Of a DNA stretch of 64,000 nt, positions 20,318 to 29,784 are shown one piece after another. The stretch's first letter is position 1. Each line of letters starts with the position of its first letter. The notes beneath the pieces are model-generated. The model was not told the origin of the DNA and searched no databases. It saw only the letters and a list, made by a program, of their open reading frames with translations. The stretch is taken from assembly GCF_030161595.1 (NCBI RefSeq), contig NZ_BSUM01000001.1, positions 2,294,001 to 2,358,000 of the forward strand, read 5' to 3'. This stretch comes from Litorihabitans aurantiacus (lineage in GTDB: Bacteria; Actinomycetota; Actinomycetes; Actinomycetales; Beutenbergiaceae). The position numbers and the translations under genes are program-made.

Positions 20318-21686
20318 TCAGAGACTGAGTCGCTCCTCGACGACGGCGGCGAGCTCACCGGCCACGAGGGCGGCGCGCTCCTGCGTGTCGGCCTCGACCA
20401 TGACGCGCACCAGCGGTTCGGTCCCGGAGGGCGCAGCAGCACGCGGCCGTCCTCGCCGAGCGCGGCCTCGGCGGCCGCCACCGCCTCGAGGACCACGGTG
20501 TCGCGCGAGGCGCCCGCCCGGTCCACGCCCCCGACGTTCACGAGGATCTGCGGCAGCCGACGGATCGTGGCCGCCTGCCGGTCGAGCGGACCGTCCGTGG
20601 CGACCAGCGCCGCGAGCTGCAGTGCGGACAGCACGCCGTCGCCGGTGGTGGCGTGGTCGGACATGATGATGTGGCCGGACTGCTCGCCACCGAGGTTGAA
20701 CCCGCCCGAGCGCATGCGCTCGAGCACGTAGCGGTCGCCGACGGCGGTCTGCTCGACGGTGATCCCGGCGTCGCGCATCGCGTGCAGCAGTCCGAGGTTG
20801 CTCATGACCGTGACGACGAGCGTGTCGTGGGCGAGCGTGCCGGCACGCTGCATCGAGCGGGCGACGAGGCCCATGATCTGGTCGCCGTCCACGAGCGTCC
20901 CGGTGGCGTCCACCGCCAGGCAGCGGTCCGCGTCGCCGTCGAACGCGACGCCCATCGCCGCCCCCGAGGCCACCACGGTGGCCTGGAGCTGCTCGGGGTG
21001 CGTCGACCCGCACTTCTCGTTGATGTTGCGGCCGTCGGGCGAGGCGTTGATGACGACGACGTCCGCGCCGGCCTCGCGCAGCGCCTGCGGGCCGACCTCG
21101 CTGGCCGCGCCGTTGGCGCAGTCGACGGCGATCCGCAGTCCGCGCAGGTCGGTCGTGACCGTGGTGAGGAGGTGCTCGACGTACTGCTCGCCGGCGTGGC
21201 CCGTGTCGCGGCTCAGCCGACCGACGTCGGGCCCCGTGGGTCGGTCCCACTCCTGGCCCAGGAGGGCGGCGATCTCGTCCTCGAGGTCGTCGGGCAGCTT
21301 GTGGCCGCCGCGCGAGAGGAACTTGATGCCGTTGTCCGCCATCGGGTTGTGCGAGGCGGAGACGACGACGCCGATGTCCGCCTCCGTGGCGGCCGTCAGG
21401 TGCGCGATGGCCGGGGTCGGCAGGACCCCGAGGTCGACGACGTCGACCCCCGCCGAGGCGAGGCCCGCCGCCAGCGCGGCCGAGAGGAACTCCCCGACGC
21501 GCGGGGGTCGCGTCCGACGACCGCACGCGGACGACCGCCGTGCCGCGCCGGTGCGGGACGGTGGTGGTCGCCGGCGTGCGCCGCGAGCACACGCGCAGCC
21601 GCGACGCCCAGCCCGAGCGAGAGCTCGGGCGTGACGTCGCGGTTGGCGCGGCCACGGACCCCGTCGGTGCCGAAGATTCTCGACAC
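20318..21686 (-). CDS. glmM: Phosphoglucosamine mutase, frame broken at two places
   Basis: Converts glucosamine-6-phosphate to glucosamine-1-phosphate for peptidoglycan. GTG at 21686 begins [20 protein letters not shown]. The active-site serine loop [15 protein letters not shown], the metal loop [14 protein letters not shown], and the sugar-binding [17 protein letters not shown] are intact. The raw sequence breaks twice. One extra base in the C4 run at 21492-21495 restores [20 protein letters not shown]; one in the G3 run at 20429-20431 restores [17 protein letters not shown], which holds the phosphate-binding RPSGTEP loop. The corrected length is 456 residues. Two breaks in an essential gene strongly suggest sequencing error. 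It lies 15 bp after rpsI. Confidence 0.9.
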
Positions 21687-21700
21687 GGGTGCGGGATCGA

Positions 21701-22186
21701 TCAGCGCTTGGAGTACTGAGGCGCCTTGCGGGCCTTCTTGAGACCCGCCTTCTTGCGCTCGGTGACGCGGGCGTCGCGCGTGAGGAAGCCGGCCTTCTTG
21801 AGCGTGGCGCGGTTGGCCTCGACGTCGATGCCGTTGAGCGCCCGGGAGATGCCGAGACGCAGCGCGCCGGCCTGGCCCGAGATGCCGCCGCCGTCGATGC
21901 GCGCGATGACGTCGAAACGCCCCTCGAGCTCGAGCAGCGTGAACGGCGAGCTCACGAGCTGCTGGTGCAGCTTGTTCGGGAAGTAGTCCTCGAGCGTGCG
22001 GCCGTTGATGGTCCACTCACCGGTGCCGGGGACGAGGCGCACGCGGGCGACCGCCTCCTTGCGGCGACCCACGGCGGCGCCGGGGGCGGTGATGCTCTGC
22101 CCACGGTCGGCCACGGTCGCGGCGGTCTCGGTGGTGTAGCTGCTGGGCGCGTTCTCGTCCAGCTCGTCGGTCAGCGGCTGAGCCAC
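21701..22186 (-). CDS. rpsI: 30S ribosomal protein S9
   Basis: 161 residues from GTG at 22186, with AAGGAG upstream. [17 protein letters not shown] and the basic C-terminus [19 protein letters not shown] are S9 signatures; the C-terminal tail contacts P-site tRNA. An N-terminal extension of about 35 residues ([11 protein letters not shown] onward) is common in actinobacteria. It follows rplM after 55 bp in the classic rplM-rpsI pair. Confidence 0.97.
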   Translation of the reverse strand: MAQPLTDELDENAPSSYTTETAATVADRGQSITAPGAAVGRRKEAVARVRLVPGTGEWTINGRTLEDYFPNKLHQQLVSSPFTLLELEGRFDVIARIDGGGISGQAGALRLGISRALNGIDVEANRATLKKAGFLTRDARVTERKKAGLKKARKAPQYSKR

Positions 22187-22241
22187 GGTTCTCCTTGGGT
22201 GGTGTGGTGTGACACGGCCCGTGAGGGCCACGGTGCGCGTG

Positions 22242-22685
22242 TTACTGCGCGACCTGCGTCAGCTCGAAGGCCTGGGGCTGCTGGGCGGCGTGCGGGTGCT
22301 CGGCGCCGCGGTACACCTTGAGCTTGCGCATCTGCGCACGCCCGAGGCTGGTCTTGGGGATCATGCCGGCGATGGCCTTCTCGACGGCGCGCTCGGGCTT
22401 GGTGGCGAGCAGCTCGGTGTAGGAGGTGGCCTTGAGCCCACCCGGGTAGCCCGAGTGGTGGTAGGCCTTCTTCTGCTCCGCCTTGCTGCCGGTGAGGGCG
22501 ACCTTGTCGGCGTTCACGACGATGACGAAGTCACCGGTGTCGACGTGGGCCGCGTACGTCGCCTTGTGCTTGCCGCGCAGCAGGTTCGCCACGTGGCTCG
22601 CCAGGCGGCCGAGAACGACATCGGTCGCGTCCACGACGTACCAGGTGCGGTCGACGTCGGACGGCTTCGGGGTGAACGTGCGCAC
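22242..22685 (-). CDS. rplM: 50S ribosomal protein L13
   Basis: 147 residues, the standard length, from GTG at 22685. [19 protein letters not shown], then [46 protein letters not shown] and [20 protein letters not shown] identify it. L13 is an early 50S assembly protein. The transcript has a leader of about 210 nt from the promoter at 22901-22929. Confidence 0.97.
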   Translation of the reverse strand: MRTFTPKPSDVDRTWYVVDATDVVLGRLASHVANLLRGKHKATYAAHVDTGDFVIVVNADKVALTGSKAEQKKAYHHSGYPGGLKATSYTELLATKPERAVEKAIAGMIPKTSLGRAQMRKLKVYRGAEHPHAAQQPQAFELTQVAQ

Positions 22686-22900
22686 AGTCGTAGCCTTCGT
22701 TTCGCTTGCGAGGGGCTCCGCAGCGGTCTCGGCCTGTCTGGCCCTGACCACCGGTGGAACCTGATGGTTGCGGTGTGTGCTGGACGACCGCGGAGCCTGC
22801 TCCGGCGACCTGCCCCGCTGCTGACGCCCCGTCCGGACCGACCGCGCTCGGCGGTGACGATGTCCTGGAGCGTTGGCGCGCGAACGCACAACGACGATCA

Positions 22901-22929
22901 AGCGTACTGCGGGCGGACCCGCCCGTCAA
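22901..22929 (-). promoter_or_regulatory. rplM-rpsI promoter
   Basis: On the minus strand, TTGACG (22924-22929), a 17-bp spacer and TACGCT (22901-22906). The start near 22895 leaves about 210 nt of leader before the rplM GTG. The leader contains GC-rich potential stems such as TTCCACCGGTGG. L13 leaders are known autoregulatory sites in some bacteria, but I cannot match a defined family. Confidence 0.75.
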
Positions 22930-23014
22930 AACTGGCAGCCGGGACAGGGGCGTGATCCGCGTCGCGTCGAGCACCTCCCTGGTCTCCGGCGCGCGGCGGT
23001 GCCACAGTGGAGCG

Positions 23015-23446
23015 ATGACGGAACACCTCGACCCCGAACAGGTCGCCGAGCCCGACGGCGACCAGCTGTCCGCCGGCGACACGCTCGACGACGCCCCGGT
23101 CGCGGACCCGCTCGACGAGAGCTACTCGCCGCCGGACCGCGACAGCCGCAGCCACTGGGGCGAGACCGCCCTCGAGGAGCAGACCGCCCAGCCGCTCGCG
23201 GACCGCCTCGCCCAGGAGGAGCCCGACCTGTGGGACGCCCCGGAGGCCGGTCGCGAGTCCGACCGTGCCGGTCGCCTGGAGGAGTCCGGGGACGCGGGCC
23301 GCGCGCAGGACGCCTGGGCGCGCGACGCGGGTGTCGCCGGTGGGGCGGCCGGGGCCGAGGAGGCAGCGGTGCACACCACGTCGCTCGAGGAGCTGCAGGC
23401 CGTCGAGGACCGTGAGTCCCGAGGCCTCGAGCCCGAGTACGACTGA
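23015..23446 (+). CDS. DUF5709-type acidic protein
   Basis: 143 residues, strongly acidic and without hydrophobic segments. EYSPPDRDSRSHWGETALEE-like residues (here SYSPPDRDSRSHWGETALEE), EQTAQPLADRLAQEEPD, GRLEESGDAGRAQDAWARD and the end HTTSLEELQAVEDRES match the actinobacterial DUF5709 family. Function is unknown and the protein is probably cytosolic. ATG at 23015 is 20-30 nt after TGCCACAGT, so a leaderless or short-leader transcript is possible. It converges on truA. Confidence 0.8.
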   Translation: MTEHLDPEQVAEPDGDQLSAGDTLDDAPVADPLDESYSPPDRDSRSHWGETALEEQTAQPLADRLAQEEPDLWDAPEAGRESDRAGRLEESGDAGRAQDAWARDAGVAGGAAGAEEAAVHTTSLEELQAVEDRESRGLEPEYD

Positions 23447-23449
23447 GGC

Positions 23450-24298
23450 TCAGCCGCCCAGCGTGCGCACCGCCCGCGCGGTGCGCGCACGCTCGGCGAG
23501 CTCCGCGTCGGGCGGGTACCCGACCTCCTCGAGCACCAGACCGGTCGGCGGTGCGACGGCGACGGCGCCGTCGCGTCGCACCGCGTCCAGCACCTCCCGC
23601 GGCCACGCCACCTCCCGCCGGCCCTCGCCGACGGCGAGCAGCGCCCCCACGAGCGAGCGCACCATCGAGTGGCAGAACGCGTCGGCGCGCACCGTGATCG
23701 CCACGACCCCCGCCTCGCGCCCCACCGCGGCCTCCTGCAGCGTCCGGATGGTCGTGGCACCCTCGCGCGGTCGGCAGTAGGCCAGGAAGTCGTGCTCGCC
23801 GAGCAGTCGACGGACGGCGTCGTGCATCGCCGGAGCGTCGAGCGCGCGGCGGTGGCGCAGCACCCAGGCCCGGGTCAGCGGGTCGGCGGCGGCGCCGTCG
23901 TCGATCCGGTAGGTGTAGCGGCGCCACAGGGCCGAGAACCGCGCGTCGAACGCGTCGGGGACGACGGCGGCGCGCCGGAGCACGACGTCGGCCGGCGCCA
24001 CGCCCGCGACGCGGGTCACGAGCACGTCGCCGGGAGCGCGGTCGCTGCGCCCGGGGACCGCCTCCCACGCCGCCCGGGGGACGTCGAGGTGGACGACCTG
24101 ACCGCGCGCGTGCACCCCGGCGTCGGTGCGTCCGGCGACGGTGAGCGTGACGGGTGTGCGCAGCACGGTGTCCAGCGCCCGGGTCAGCTCACCCTGCACC
24201 GTGCGGCGGCCCGGCTGGACGGCCCAGCCGGAGAAGTCGGTGCCGTCGTAGGCCACGTCGAGACGCAGTCGGACCACGTCGGGGGTGGAGGTGGGCAT
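23450..24298 (-). CDS. truA: tRNA pseudouridine(38-40) synthase
   Basis: 282 residues. [20 protein letters not shown] at the N-terminus, the catalytic aspartate in [31 protein letters not shown], and [14 protein letters not shown] near the end are TruA hallmarks. It modifies the anticodon arm of many tRNAs. In many actinobacteria truA follows rplQ; here rplQ is 1.6 kb away with a hydrolase and a kinase between. The -10 box TAACCT 6 nt before ATG predicts a leaderless message. Confidence 0.96.
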   Translation of the reverse strand: MPTSTPDVVRLRLDVAYDGTDFSGWAVQPGRRTVQGELTRALDTVLRTPVTLTVAGRTDAGVHARGQVVHLDVPRAAWEAVPGRSDRAPGDVLVTRVAGVAPADVVLRRAAVVPDAFDARFSALWRRYTYRIDDGAAADPLTRAWVLRHRRALDAPAMHDAVRRLLGEHDFLAYCRPREGATTIRTLQEAAVGREAGVVAITVRADAFCHSMVRSLVGALLAVGEGRREVAWPREVLDAVRRDGAVAVAPPTGLVLEEVGYPPDAELAERARTARAVRTLGG

Positions 24299-24304
24299 CC
24301 CGCG

Positions 24305-24321
24305 AGGTTATCGCCTAGGTT
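24305..24321. promoter_or_regulatory. Divergent leaderless promoters of truA and the ROK kinase
   Basis: The truA ATG (24298) and the kinase GTG (24330) are 31 bp apart. TAACCT on the minus strand (24305-24310) is 6 nt from the truA start. TAGGTT on the plus strand (24316-24321) is 8 nt from the kinase start. The boxes are so close that the two promoters should exclude each other. Confidence 0.55.
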
Positions 24322-24329
24322 CGGACCCC

Positions 24330-25077
24330 GTGGAGGCGACGCTGGCGGTGGACTGCGGGGGCGGCGGCATCAAGGCCTCGGTGCTCGATGCGGCGGGGAC
24401 GCTCCGTGCCCCCGCCGTCCGGCGGCCGACCCCTTATCCCCTCCCCCGGACCGTCTGCTGGCCGAGGTCGCCGCGCTCGCGGCGCAGCTCCCCCGGCCGA
24501 CCGCGTGACGATCGGGATGCCGGGGATGGTGCGCCACGGCGTCGTGGTCACGACGCCGCACTACATCACGCGCGGCGGCCCGCGCACTCGCGTGCTGCCG
24601 GAGCTCGTGGCGGCGTGGTCGGGGTTCGACGTCGAGCGAGAGGTCGCCGCCCTGCTCGGGGTCCCGGCGCTCGTGCTGAACGACGCCGAGGTCCACGGGT
24701 GCGGCGTGGTGGCCGGGACGGGGCTCGAGGTCGTCCTCACCCTCGGGACCGGGCTGGGCAACGCCGTGTTCGACGGCGGCCGCCTGGCCCCGCACCTCGA
24801 GCTGAGCCAGGCGCCCGTCCGGTGGGGCCTGACCTACGACGAGTACATCGGCGAGCACGAGCGGCTCCGGCTCGGGGACGCCCACTGGTCGCGGCGCGTG
24901 CGGCGCGTGGTCGAGGCCCTGGCCCCCGTGCTCGTCTGGGACCGCCTGTACCTGGGCGGCGGCAACGCGCGACGGGTGAGCGCGGCCACCGTGGAACGGC
25001 TGGGTGACGACGTCGTCGTGGTCCCGAACTCCGCCGGGATCGTCGGCGGCGTGCGCGCCTGGTCGATCAGCCGCTGA
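24330..25077 (+). CDS. ROK-family sugar kinase, polyphosphate-glucokinase-like, frame broken twice
   Basis: N-terminal phosphate-1 motif TLAVDCGGGGIKASVLDAAG, then in another frame VTIGMPGMVRHGVVVTTPHY, VPALVLNDAEVHGCGVV (with the catalytic aspartate in LNDAE), EVVLTLGTGLGNAVFDGG, LAPHLELSQAPVRWG and LYLGGGNARRVS. LGTGLGNAVFDGG and the LELSQAP region resemble polyphosphate/ATP glucokinases of actinobacteria. Adding one base to each of the C5 runs at 24443-24447 and 24490-24494 joins the frames (PLPPDRLLAEVAALAAQLPP then ADRVTIGMPG) for about 249 residues. Phosphate-donor preference cannot be read from sequence. Its last 11 bases overlap the convergent hydrolase gene. Confidence 0.8.
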
Positions 25078-25804
25078 CGGCCTCGAGCGCGTCCAGCAGG
25101 GCCCGGCCGTAGGCGCGCGGCCGGTGGAGGCTCACGAGGTGGTTCGCCCGGCGCACGAGGACCCAGGACGCCGACGGCGCGGCCGCGCGGAACGCTCGCT
25201 CGTCGAGGCGGAAGTGGTCCCACTCCCCGATGACGAAGCGCAGCGGGAGGCCCCGGTCCTCGAGCGCGGCGAGATCCGCGAGCGGGTTCGCGGCGAGCAC
25301 CGCGGTCAGCGTCGCCGCCTGGCCCGCGCTCGCGAGACCGCCCGCCCCGACGTCGACCGCGCCGCTCGCCCCGACGGCCAGCCGGGCGGCGATCCCGCTC
25401 AGGCGGTCCGCGCCGCCACCGCTCGCGCCGATCACCCGTGAGATCGCGATGAAGGCCCGGTGCACCGGGGTGCCGGGCAGCGCCGTGCACGAGGAGACGA
25501 CGACGCCGTCGCAGCGACCGCCGCGCGCCGCCCAGTGCAGCGTCACGTAGCCACCGAGCGAGAGCCCGACGACGACCACGCGCCCCGCCGCTCCCGCCAC
25601 CGCCTCGTCCAGGACCGCGCACGCACGGGCCAGGGTGAACGGTTCGTCGCGCCGTGTCCCGTGCCCCGGCAGGTCGACGGCGACAGCCTCGTACCCGTGC
25701 GTGGCCAGCGTCGCGACCTGCGCGCGCCACATCGTCGCCGAGGTGCGCACGCCGTGCACGAGCACGACGCGGGTGGGGGCTGCGGCACCGGTCATGCGCA
25801 CCAT
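25067..25804 (-). CDS. Alpha/beta hydrolase
   Basis: 245 residues. The fold is marked by VVLVHGVRTSATMWRAQVA (oxyanion loop), YEAVAVDLPGHGTR, the nucleophile elbow VVGLSLGGYVTLH with the catalytic serine, LRFVIGEWDHFRLDE for the acid, and RANHLVSLHRP for the histidine. The substrate is unknown; it may be an esterase or lipase-like enzyme. ATG at 25804 has GGGCGAGG upstream. An in-frame ATG at 25795 is an alternative. It lies downstream of rplQ past a strong terminator. Confidence 0.85.
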   Translation of the reverse strand: MVRMTGAAAPTRVVLVHGVRTSATMWRAQVATLATHGYEAVAVDLPGHGTRRDEPFTLARACAVLDEAVAGAAGRVVVVGLSLGGYVTLHWAARGGRCDGVVVSSCTALPGTPVHRAFIAISRVIGASGGGADRLSGIAARLAVGASGAVDVGAGGLASAGQAATLTAVLAANPLADLAALEDRGLPLRFVIGEWDHFRLDERAFRAAAPSASWVLVRRANHLVSLHRPRAYGRALLDALEAVSG

Positions 25805-25821
25805 CCTCGCCCGGGGTGCGA

Positions 25822-25855
25822 CGAGGCCCGGACCGCAGCTGCGGTCCGGGCCTCG
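25822..25855 (-). terminator. Terminator after rplQ (end of the ribosomal cluster)
   Basis: A perfect palindrome of 17+17 bp with no loop spacer, 7 bp past the rplQ stop at 25863. It ends the long ribosomal-protein transcription unit. Confidence 0.85.
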
Positions 25856-25862
25856 CCACGAC

Positions 25863-26381
25863 TCACTTGGCGTCGGCCTCGTCGGCCTTCTCCGCGGGAG
25901 CTTCGGCCGTCTCGTCGACGGGCGCGTCCTCGACCGGCGCGTCCTGCACCGGGGCGTCGCCCTTCTTCGAGGCTCGGCGCGTCGCGGCCGTCGCCTCGGC
26001 GACCGTGGCCTGCTTGGCGCTGAGCGGCTCGAGCACCAGCTCGATGACCGCCATGGGGGCGTTGTCGCCCTTGCGCGGGCCGACCTTGGTGATGCGGGTG
26101 TAGCCGCCGGGACGATCCGCGACGAGCGGGGCGATCTCCGTGAACAGGGCGTGCACGACGCCCTTGTCCTTGACGACCGTCATGACGCGACGGCGCGCGG
26201 CGAGGTCGCCGCGCTTCGCGAACGTGACCATCCGCTCGGCGAGCGGGCGCAGGCGCTTGGCCTTCGCCTCCGTCGTCGTGATGCGACGGTGCTCGAACAG
26301 CGACGTGGCCAGGTTCCCCAGCATGAGTCGCTCGTGTGCCGGTCCGCCTCCGAGGCGGGGGCCCTTGGTGGGCGTGGGCAT
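25863..26381 (-). CDS. rplQ: 50S ribosomal protein L17
   Basis: 172 residues. [40 protein letters not shown] and [20 protein letters not shown] are L17 signatures. The body ends near residue 120. The remaining 50 residues form an Ala/Glu/Asp-rich tail (for example [20 protein letters not shown]) often seen in actinobacteria. It is the last gene of the alpha operon, 49 bp after rpoA. Confidence 0.97.
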   Translation of the reverse strand: MPTPTKGPRLGGGPAHERLMLGNLATSLFEHRRITTTEAKAKRLRPLAERMVTFAKRGDLAARRRVMTVVKDKGVVHALFTEIAPLVADRPGGYTRITKVGPRKGDNAPMAVIELVLEPLSAKQATVAEATAATRRASKKGDAPVQDAPVEDAPVDETAEAPAEKADEADAK

Positions 26382-26430
26382 GGTGTCTCCTCGGGTCAGG
26401 TCACCTCAGGCGACCTCGAAATGGTGGTGG

Positions 26431-27441
26431 TCAGCTGAAGTTCTGGTCGAAGTCCGCGTCGTCGCCGTCGTAGGCGTCGGCCACGAGCGACGGGTCGAAG
26501 TCGGCCGGGCTGTCCTTGAGCGAGAGCCCCAGGCCGGCCAGCTTCTCCTTGACCTCCACGATCGACTTGGCGCCGAAGTTGCGGATGTCCAGGAGGTCGG
26601 CCTCGCTGCGGGCCACGAGCTCACCCACGGAGTGGATGCCCTCGCGCTTGAGGCAGTTGTACGAGCGGATCGTCAGGTCCAGGTCCTCGATCGGGAGGGC
26701 CAGGTCCTGCGCGAGCTCGACGTCGGTCGGCGAGGGGCCGATCTCGATGCCCTCGGCCGCGGTGTTCAGCTCGCGGGCGAGACCGAACAGCTCCACGAGC
26801 GTCTTGCCGGCGGACGCGACGGCGTCGCGCGGCGAGATCGCACGCTTCGTCTCGACGTCGACCACGAGACGGTCGAAGTCGGTGCGCTGCTCGACACGCG
26901 TGGCCTCGACCTTGTACGTGACCTTCAGGACCGGGGAGTAGATCGAGTCGACCGGGATGCGGCCGATCTCGCTGTCGTAGGCCTTGTTCTGCTGGGCCGA
27001 GACGTAGCCGCGGCCGCGCTCCACCGTCAGCTCGACCTCGAGCTTGCCCTTGCCGTTGACCGTGGCGATGTGGAGGTCCGGGTTGTGGATCTCCACGCCG
27101 GCCGGCGGGGTGATGTCGGCGGCGGTCACGACACCGGGACCCTGCTTGCGCAGGTACATCACGACCGGCTCGTCGTTCTCCGAGGAGACGACGACGTTCT
27201 TGATGTTGAGGATGATCTCGGTGACGTCCTCCTTCACCCCGTCCACGGTGGTGAACTCGTGCAGCACGCCGTCGATGCGGATGCTGGTGACGGCGGCACC
27301 GGGGATGGAGGACAGGAGGGTGCGACGCATCGAGTTGCCGAGCGTGTAGCCGAAGCCGGGCTCGAGGGGCTCGATGACGAACCGCGAACGGTTGTCGGCG
27401 ACGACCTCTTCGGTCAGGGTGGGGCGCTGTGCGATGAGCAC
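26431..27441 (-). CDS. rpoA: RNA polymerase alpha subunit
   Basis: 336 residues from GTG at 27441, preceded by AAGGAA. The N-terminal dimerisation domain includes [20 protein letters not shown] and [20 protein letters not shown]. The C-terminal UP-element/activator domain includes [20 protein letters not shown] and [20 protein letters not shown]. It nucleates polymerase assembly. rpsD, which precedes rpoA in many bacteria, is not present here. Confidence 0.98.
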   Translation of the reverse strand: MLIAQRPTLTEEVVADNRSRFVIEPLEPGFGYTLGNSMRRTLLSSIPGAAVTSIRIDGVLHEFTTVDGVKEDVTEIILNIKNVVVSSENDEPVVMYLRKQGPGVVTAADITPPAGVEIHNPDLHIATVNGKGKLEVELTVERGRGYVSAQQNKAYDSEIGRIPVDSIYSPVLKVTYKVEATRVEQRTDFDRLVVDVETKRAISPRDAVASAGKTLVELFGLARELNTAAEGIEIGPSPTDVELAQDLALPIEDLDLTIRSYNCLKREGIHSVGELVARSEADLLDIRNFGAKSIVEVKEKLAGLGLSLKDSPADFDPSLVADAYDGDDADFDQNFS

Positions 27442-27575
27442 GGTGGTTCCTTCCTTGGGACGTCCGCTATTTGACGTCCGTGCGAGGAGCCGGTGGCGGG
27501 GTGCCACCGGCGCGGCTGCGCCGGTGGGTGCGCGTGGCACCCACCGGCGAGCGGTGGATCAGCGGTGGGACGCGA

Positions 27576-27983
27576 TCAGACGCGACGGCGCTTGGGCGGA
27601 CGAACGCCGTTGTGCGCCTGGGGCGTCACGTCGGAGATCGAGCCGACCTCCAGGCCGGTGGCCTGGAGCGAGCGGATCGCGGTCTCGCGGCCCGAACCCG
27701 GGCCCTTCACGAAGACGTCGACCTTCTTCATGCCGTGCTCCTGGGCGCGGCGGGCGGCGGCCTCGGCGGCGAGCTGCGCCGCGAACGGGGTCGACTTGCG
27801 CGAACCCTTGAAGCCGACCTGGCCGGAGGAGGCCCAGGCGATCACGGCACCCGAGGGGTCCGTGATGGAGACGATCGTGTTGTTGAACGTCGACTTGATG
27901 TACGCGTGACCGTGGGAGACATTCTTCTTCTCCTTGCGGCGCGTCTTGCGGGCGCCGGAGGCGGCGCGGGTCTTGGGAGGCAT
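27576..27983 (-). CDS. rpsK: 30S ribosomal protein S11
   Basis: 135 residues. [59 protein letters not shown] and the C-terminus [18 protein letters not shown] identify S11, part of the 30S platform. It follows rpsM after 61 bp. Confidence 0.98.
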   Translation of the reverse strand: MPPKTRAASGARKTRRKEKKNVSHGHAYIKSTFNNTIVSITDPSGAVIAWASSGQVGFKGSRKSTPFAAQLAAEAAARRAQEHGMKKVDVFVKGPGSGRETAIRSLQATGLEVGSISDVTPQAHNGVRPPKRRRV

Positions 27984-28044
27984 CTACTCGTCCTTCGTCG
28001 AGGTCGTCGGACCGCCGGCCGTCGCGGGGCGACGGCCAGAGCGG

Positions 28045-28425
28045 CTACTTGCGACCGGCCTTCTTCTTGCCGGCCACGGTCCGCTTCGGACCCTTGCGGG
28101 TACGCGCGTTGGTCTTCGTGCGCTGACCGCGCACCGGAAGGCCGCGGCGGTGCCGGAGGCCCTCGTACGAACCGATCTCGACCTTGCGGCGGATGTCGGC
28201 TGCGACCTCGCGGCGAAGGTCGCCCTCGGTCTTGTAGTTCGCCTCGATGTGGTCGCGCAGCGCGACGAGCTCGGCGTCGCCGAGCTCGCGCACCCGCAGG
28301 TCGGGGCTGATGCCCGTCGCGGCGAGGGTCTCGTCCGCACGGGTGCGGCCGATTCCGAAGATGTAGGTGAGCGCCACCTCGAGCCGCTTGTCGCGGGGGA
28401 GGTCGACGCCGACAAGACGTGCCAT
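28045..28425 (-). CDS. rpsM: 30S ribosomal protein S13
   Basis: 126 residues. [57 protein letters not shown] and the lysine-rich tail ([12 protein letters not shown]) identify it. S13 contacts S19 and the tRNAs at the 30S head. It starts the rpsM-rpsK-rpoA-rplQ group. Confidence 0.98.
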   Translation of the reverse strand: MARLVGVDLPRDKRLEVALTYIFGIGRTRADETLAATGISPDLRVRELGDAELVALRDHIEANYKTEGDLRREVAADIRRKVEIGSYEGLRHRRGLPVRGQRTKTNARTRKGPKRTVAGKKKAGRK

Positions 28426-28580
28426 GCGGTGTCTCCGTCGTGCAACCGGAGGTCGGTCGCCTCGTCATCCCTCGGATCGAGGGCCCCGGCCTCCGGACCG
28501 GGGGTCGCCGCGCGGGTGCTCAGGGCACTCGCGCGGCGGTGACGACGCGCTGGTGGCGGTGGTGCCACCTGCCAGGGTGT

Positions 28581-28694
28581 TCAGCCCTGGCGCTGCTTGT
28601 GGCGCAGGTTCTCGCAGATCACCATGACGCGACCGTGCCGGCGGATCACCTTGCACTTGTCGCAGATCGGCTTGACGCTGGGCTTGACCTTCAT
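28581..28694 (-). CDS. rpmJ: 50S ribosomal protein L36 (zinc-ribbon form)
   Basis: 37 residues. [20 protein letters not shown] and [15 protein letters not shown] contain the C11, C14, C27, H32 zinc ligands, so this is the zinc-dependent paralogue type. It lies between infA and rpsM. Confidence 0.97.
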   Translation of the reverse strand: MKVKPSVKPICDKCKVIRRHGRVMVICENLRHKQRQG

Positions 28695-28750
28695 GATCGT
28701 TCCTTGCCGCCGCACGCCCTGCGGGCAGCGGCTTGCGTGAGTGGCGGGTG

Positions 28751-28972
28751 TTACTTGTAGCGGTAGACGATGCGGCCGCGGGACAGGTCGTAGGGCGTGA
28801 GCTCGACGACGACCCGGTCCTCGGGGAGGATCCGGATGTAGTTCTGCCGCATCTTCCCGGAGATCATGGCGAGCACCTTGTGACCGTTGCTCAGCTCCAC
28901 GCGGAACATCGCGTTCGGCAGCGCCTCGACCACGACACCCTCGATCTCGATGACGTTGTCCTTCTTCCCCAT
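28751..28972 (-). CDS. infA: Translation initiation factor IF-1
   Basis: 73 residues. [40 protein letters not shown] and [20 protein letters not shown] form the OB fold that binds the ribosomal A site. ATG at 28972 was chosen over an in-frame GTG three codons earlier because GTGGAGGAC is the ribosome site itself. The map gene that often lies between adk and infA is absent. Confidence 0.97.
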   Translation of the reverse strand: MGKKDNVIEIEGVVVEALPNAMFRVELSNGHKVLAMISGKMRQNYIRILPEDRVVVELTPYDLSRGRIVYRYK

Positions 28973-29108
28973 GTCCTCCACTAACTCCTCGGGGCGCCAC
29001 GCGGTCGTGGCACGGTGCGGCTCCCGGTGAGGGGTCCGCGGGTGGTGGCGGGTCTCCCGTCAGGGATCCGCCGGCGGGCGCTGCGCCTGAGCGCAGACCC
29101 AACGGGCA

Positions 29109-29138
29109 AGCATACGCGATCGCGCGCGGCCCGGCGAA
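29109..29138 (-). promoter_or_regulatory. Putative infA promoter
   Basis: TTCGCC (29133-29138), 18 bp, then TATGCT (29109-29114) on the minus strand, in the 236-bp interval between adk and infA. The leader would be about 130 nt. It suggests an internal transcription start for infA-rpmJ-rpsM-rpsK-rpoA-rplQ. Confidence 0.55.
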
Positions 29139-29208
29139 CGCGGTCGTGCGACGTCCACCGCTCCCCCGTCCCCGGGCGCCGACGGATCGCCGCCACCCGG
29201 GGCGGGCG

Positions 29209-29784
29209 TCAGTCGGTCAGCTGCCGGACCGCGTGGAGGACGGCGGCGGTGATCGCCTCGACCTCACCGGCACCGGCCACACGGGCGTGGATCCCGCGCG
29301 CGGCGTACGCGTCCGCCAGCGGCGCCGTCTGCTCGTGGTAGACCGCGAGCCTGCGGCGGATGGCGTCAGGGGTGTCGTCGGCCCGACCCTCGAGCTCGGC
29401 GCGCCGGGAGAGCCGCTCGAGCAGCTCGTCCTCGGCGACGTCGAGCTCGACGACGCCGTCGAGCGCGGTGCCGCTGCCCTCGAGGATCGCGTCGAGCTCG
29501 GCCACCTGGGCGGCGTTGCGGGGGTAGCCGTCGAGCAGGAACCCGCCCGTGGCGTCCTCCTGCGCGAGGCGGTCGCGCACCATGCTGTTGGTCACCTCGT
29601 CCGGGACGAGCTCGCCCCGGTCCGTGTAGGACCGCGCGAGACGCCCCAGCTCGGTGTCACCCTTGATGTTCGCCCGGAAGATGTCCCCGGTCGAGATCGC
29701 CGGGATCCCCAGCGCCTCGGCGACGCGGACCGCCTGGGTGCCCTTGCCCGAGCCCTGCGGGCCCATGATCACCAGACGCGTCAC
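29209..29784 (-). CDS. adk: Adenylate kinase
   Basis: 191 residues from GTG at 29784, overlapping the secY stop (GTGA). P-loop [20 protein letters not shown], the NMP-binding [20 protein letters not shown] and the [10 protein letters not shown] motif are present. It is the short form: the LID is reduced, without the zinc-finger insertion. It keeps AMP, ADP and ATP in equilibrium. Confidence 0.96.
   Translation of the reverse strand: MTRLVIMGPQGSGKGTQAVRVAEALGIPAISTGDIFRANIKGDTELGRLARSYTDRGELVPDEVTNSMVRDRLAQEDATGGFLLDGYPRNAAQVAELDAILEGSGTALDGVVELDVAEDELLERLSRRAELEGRADDTPDAIRRRLAVYHEQTAPLADAYAARGIHARVAGAGEVEAITAAVLHAVRQLTD

Noticed and set aside
20068-21342. GlmM with an alternative internal start and a different C-terminus
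   Set aside because: The true N-terminus and the RPSGTEP phosphate loop are present in adjacent frames, so the gene is whole once two bases are restored.
24330-25077. ROK kinase as a decayed pseudogene
   Set aside because: Apart from two one-base gaps in C5 runs, all catalytic motifs are intact, and the same error type hits essential genes nearby.
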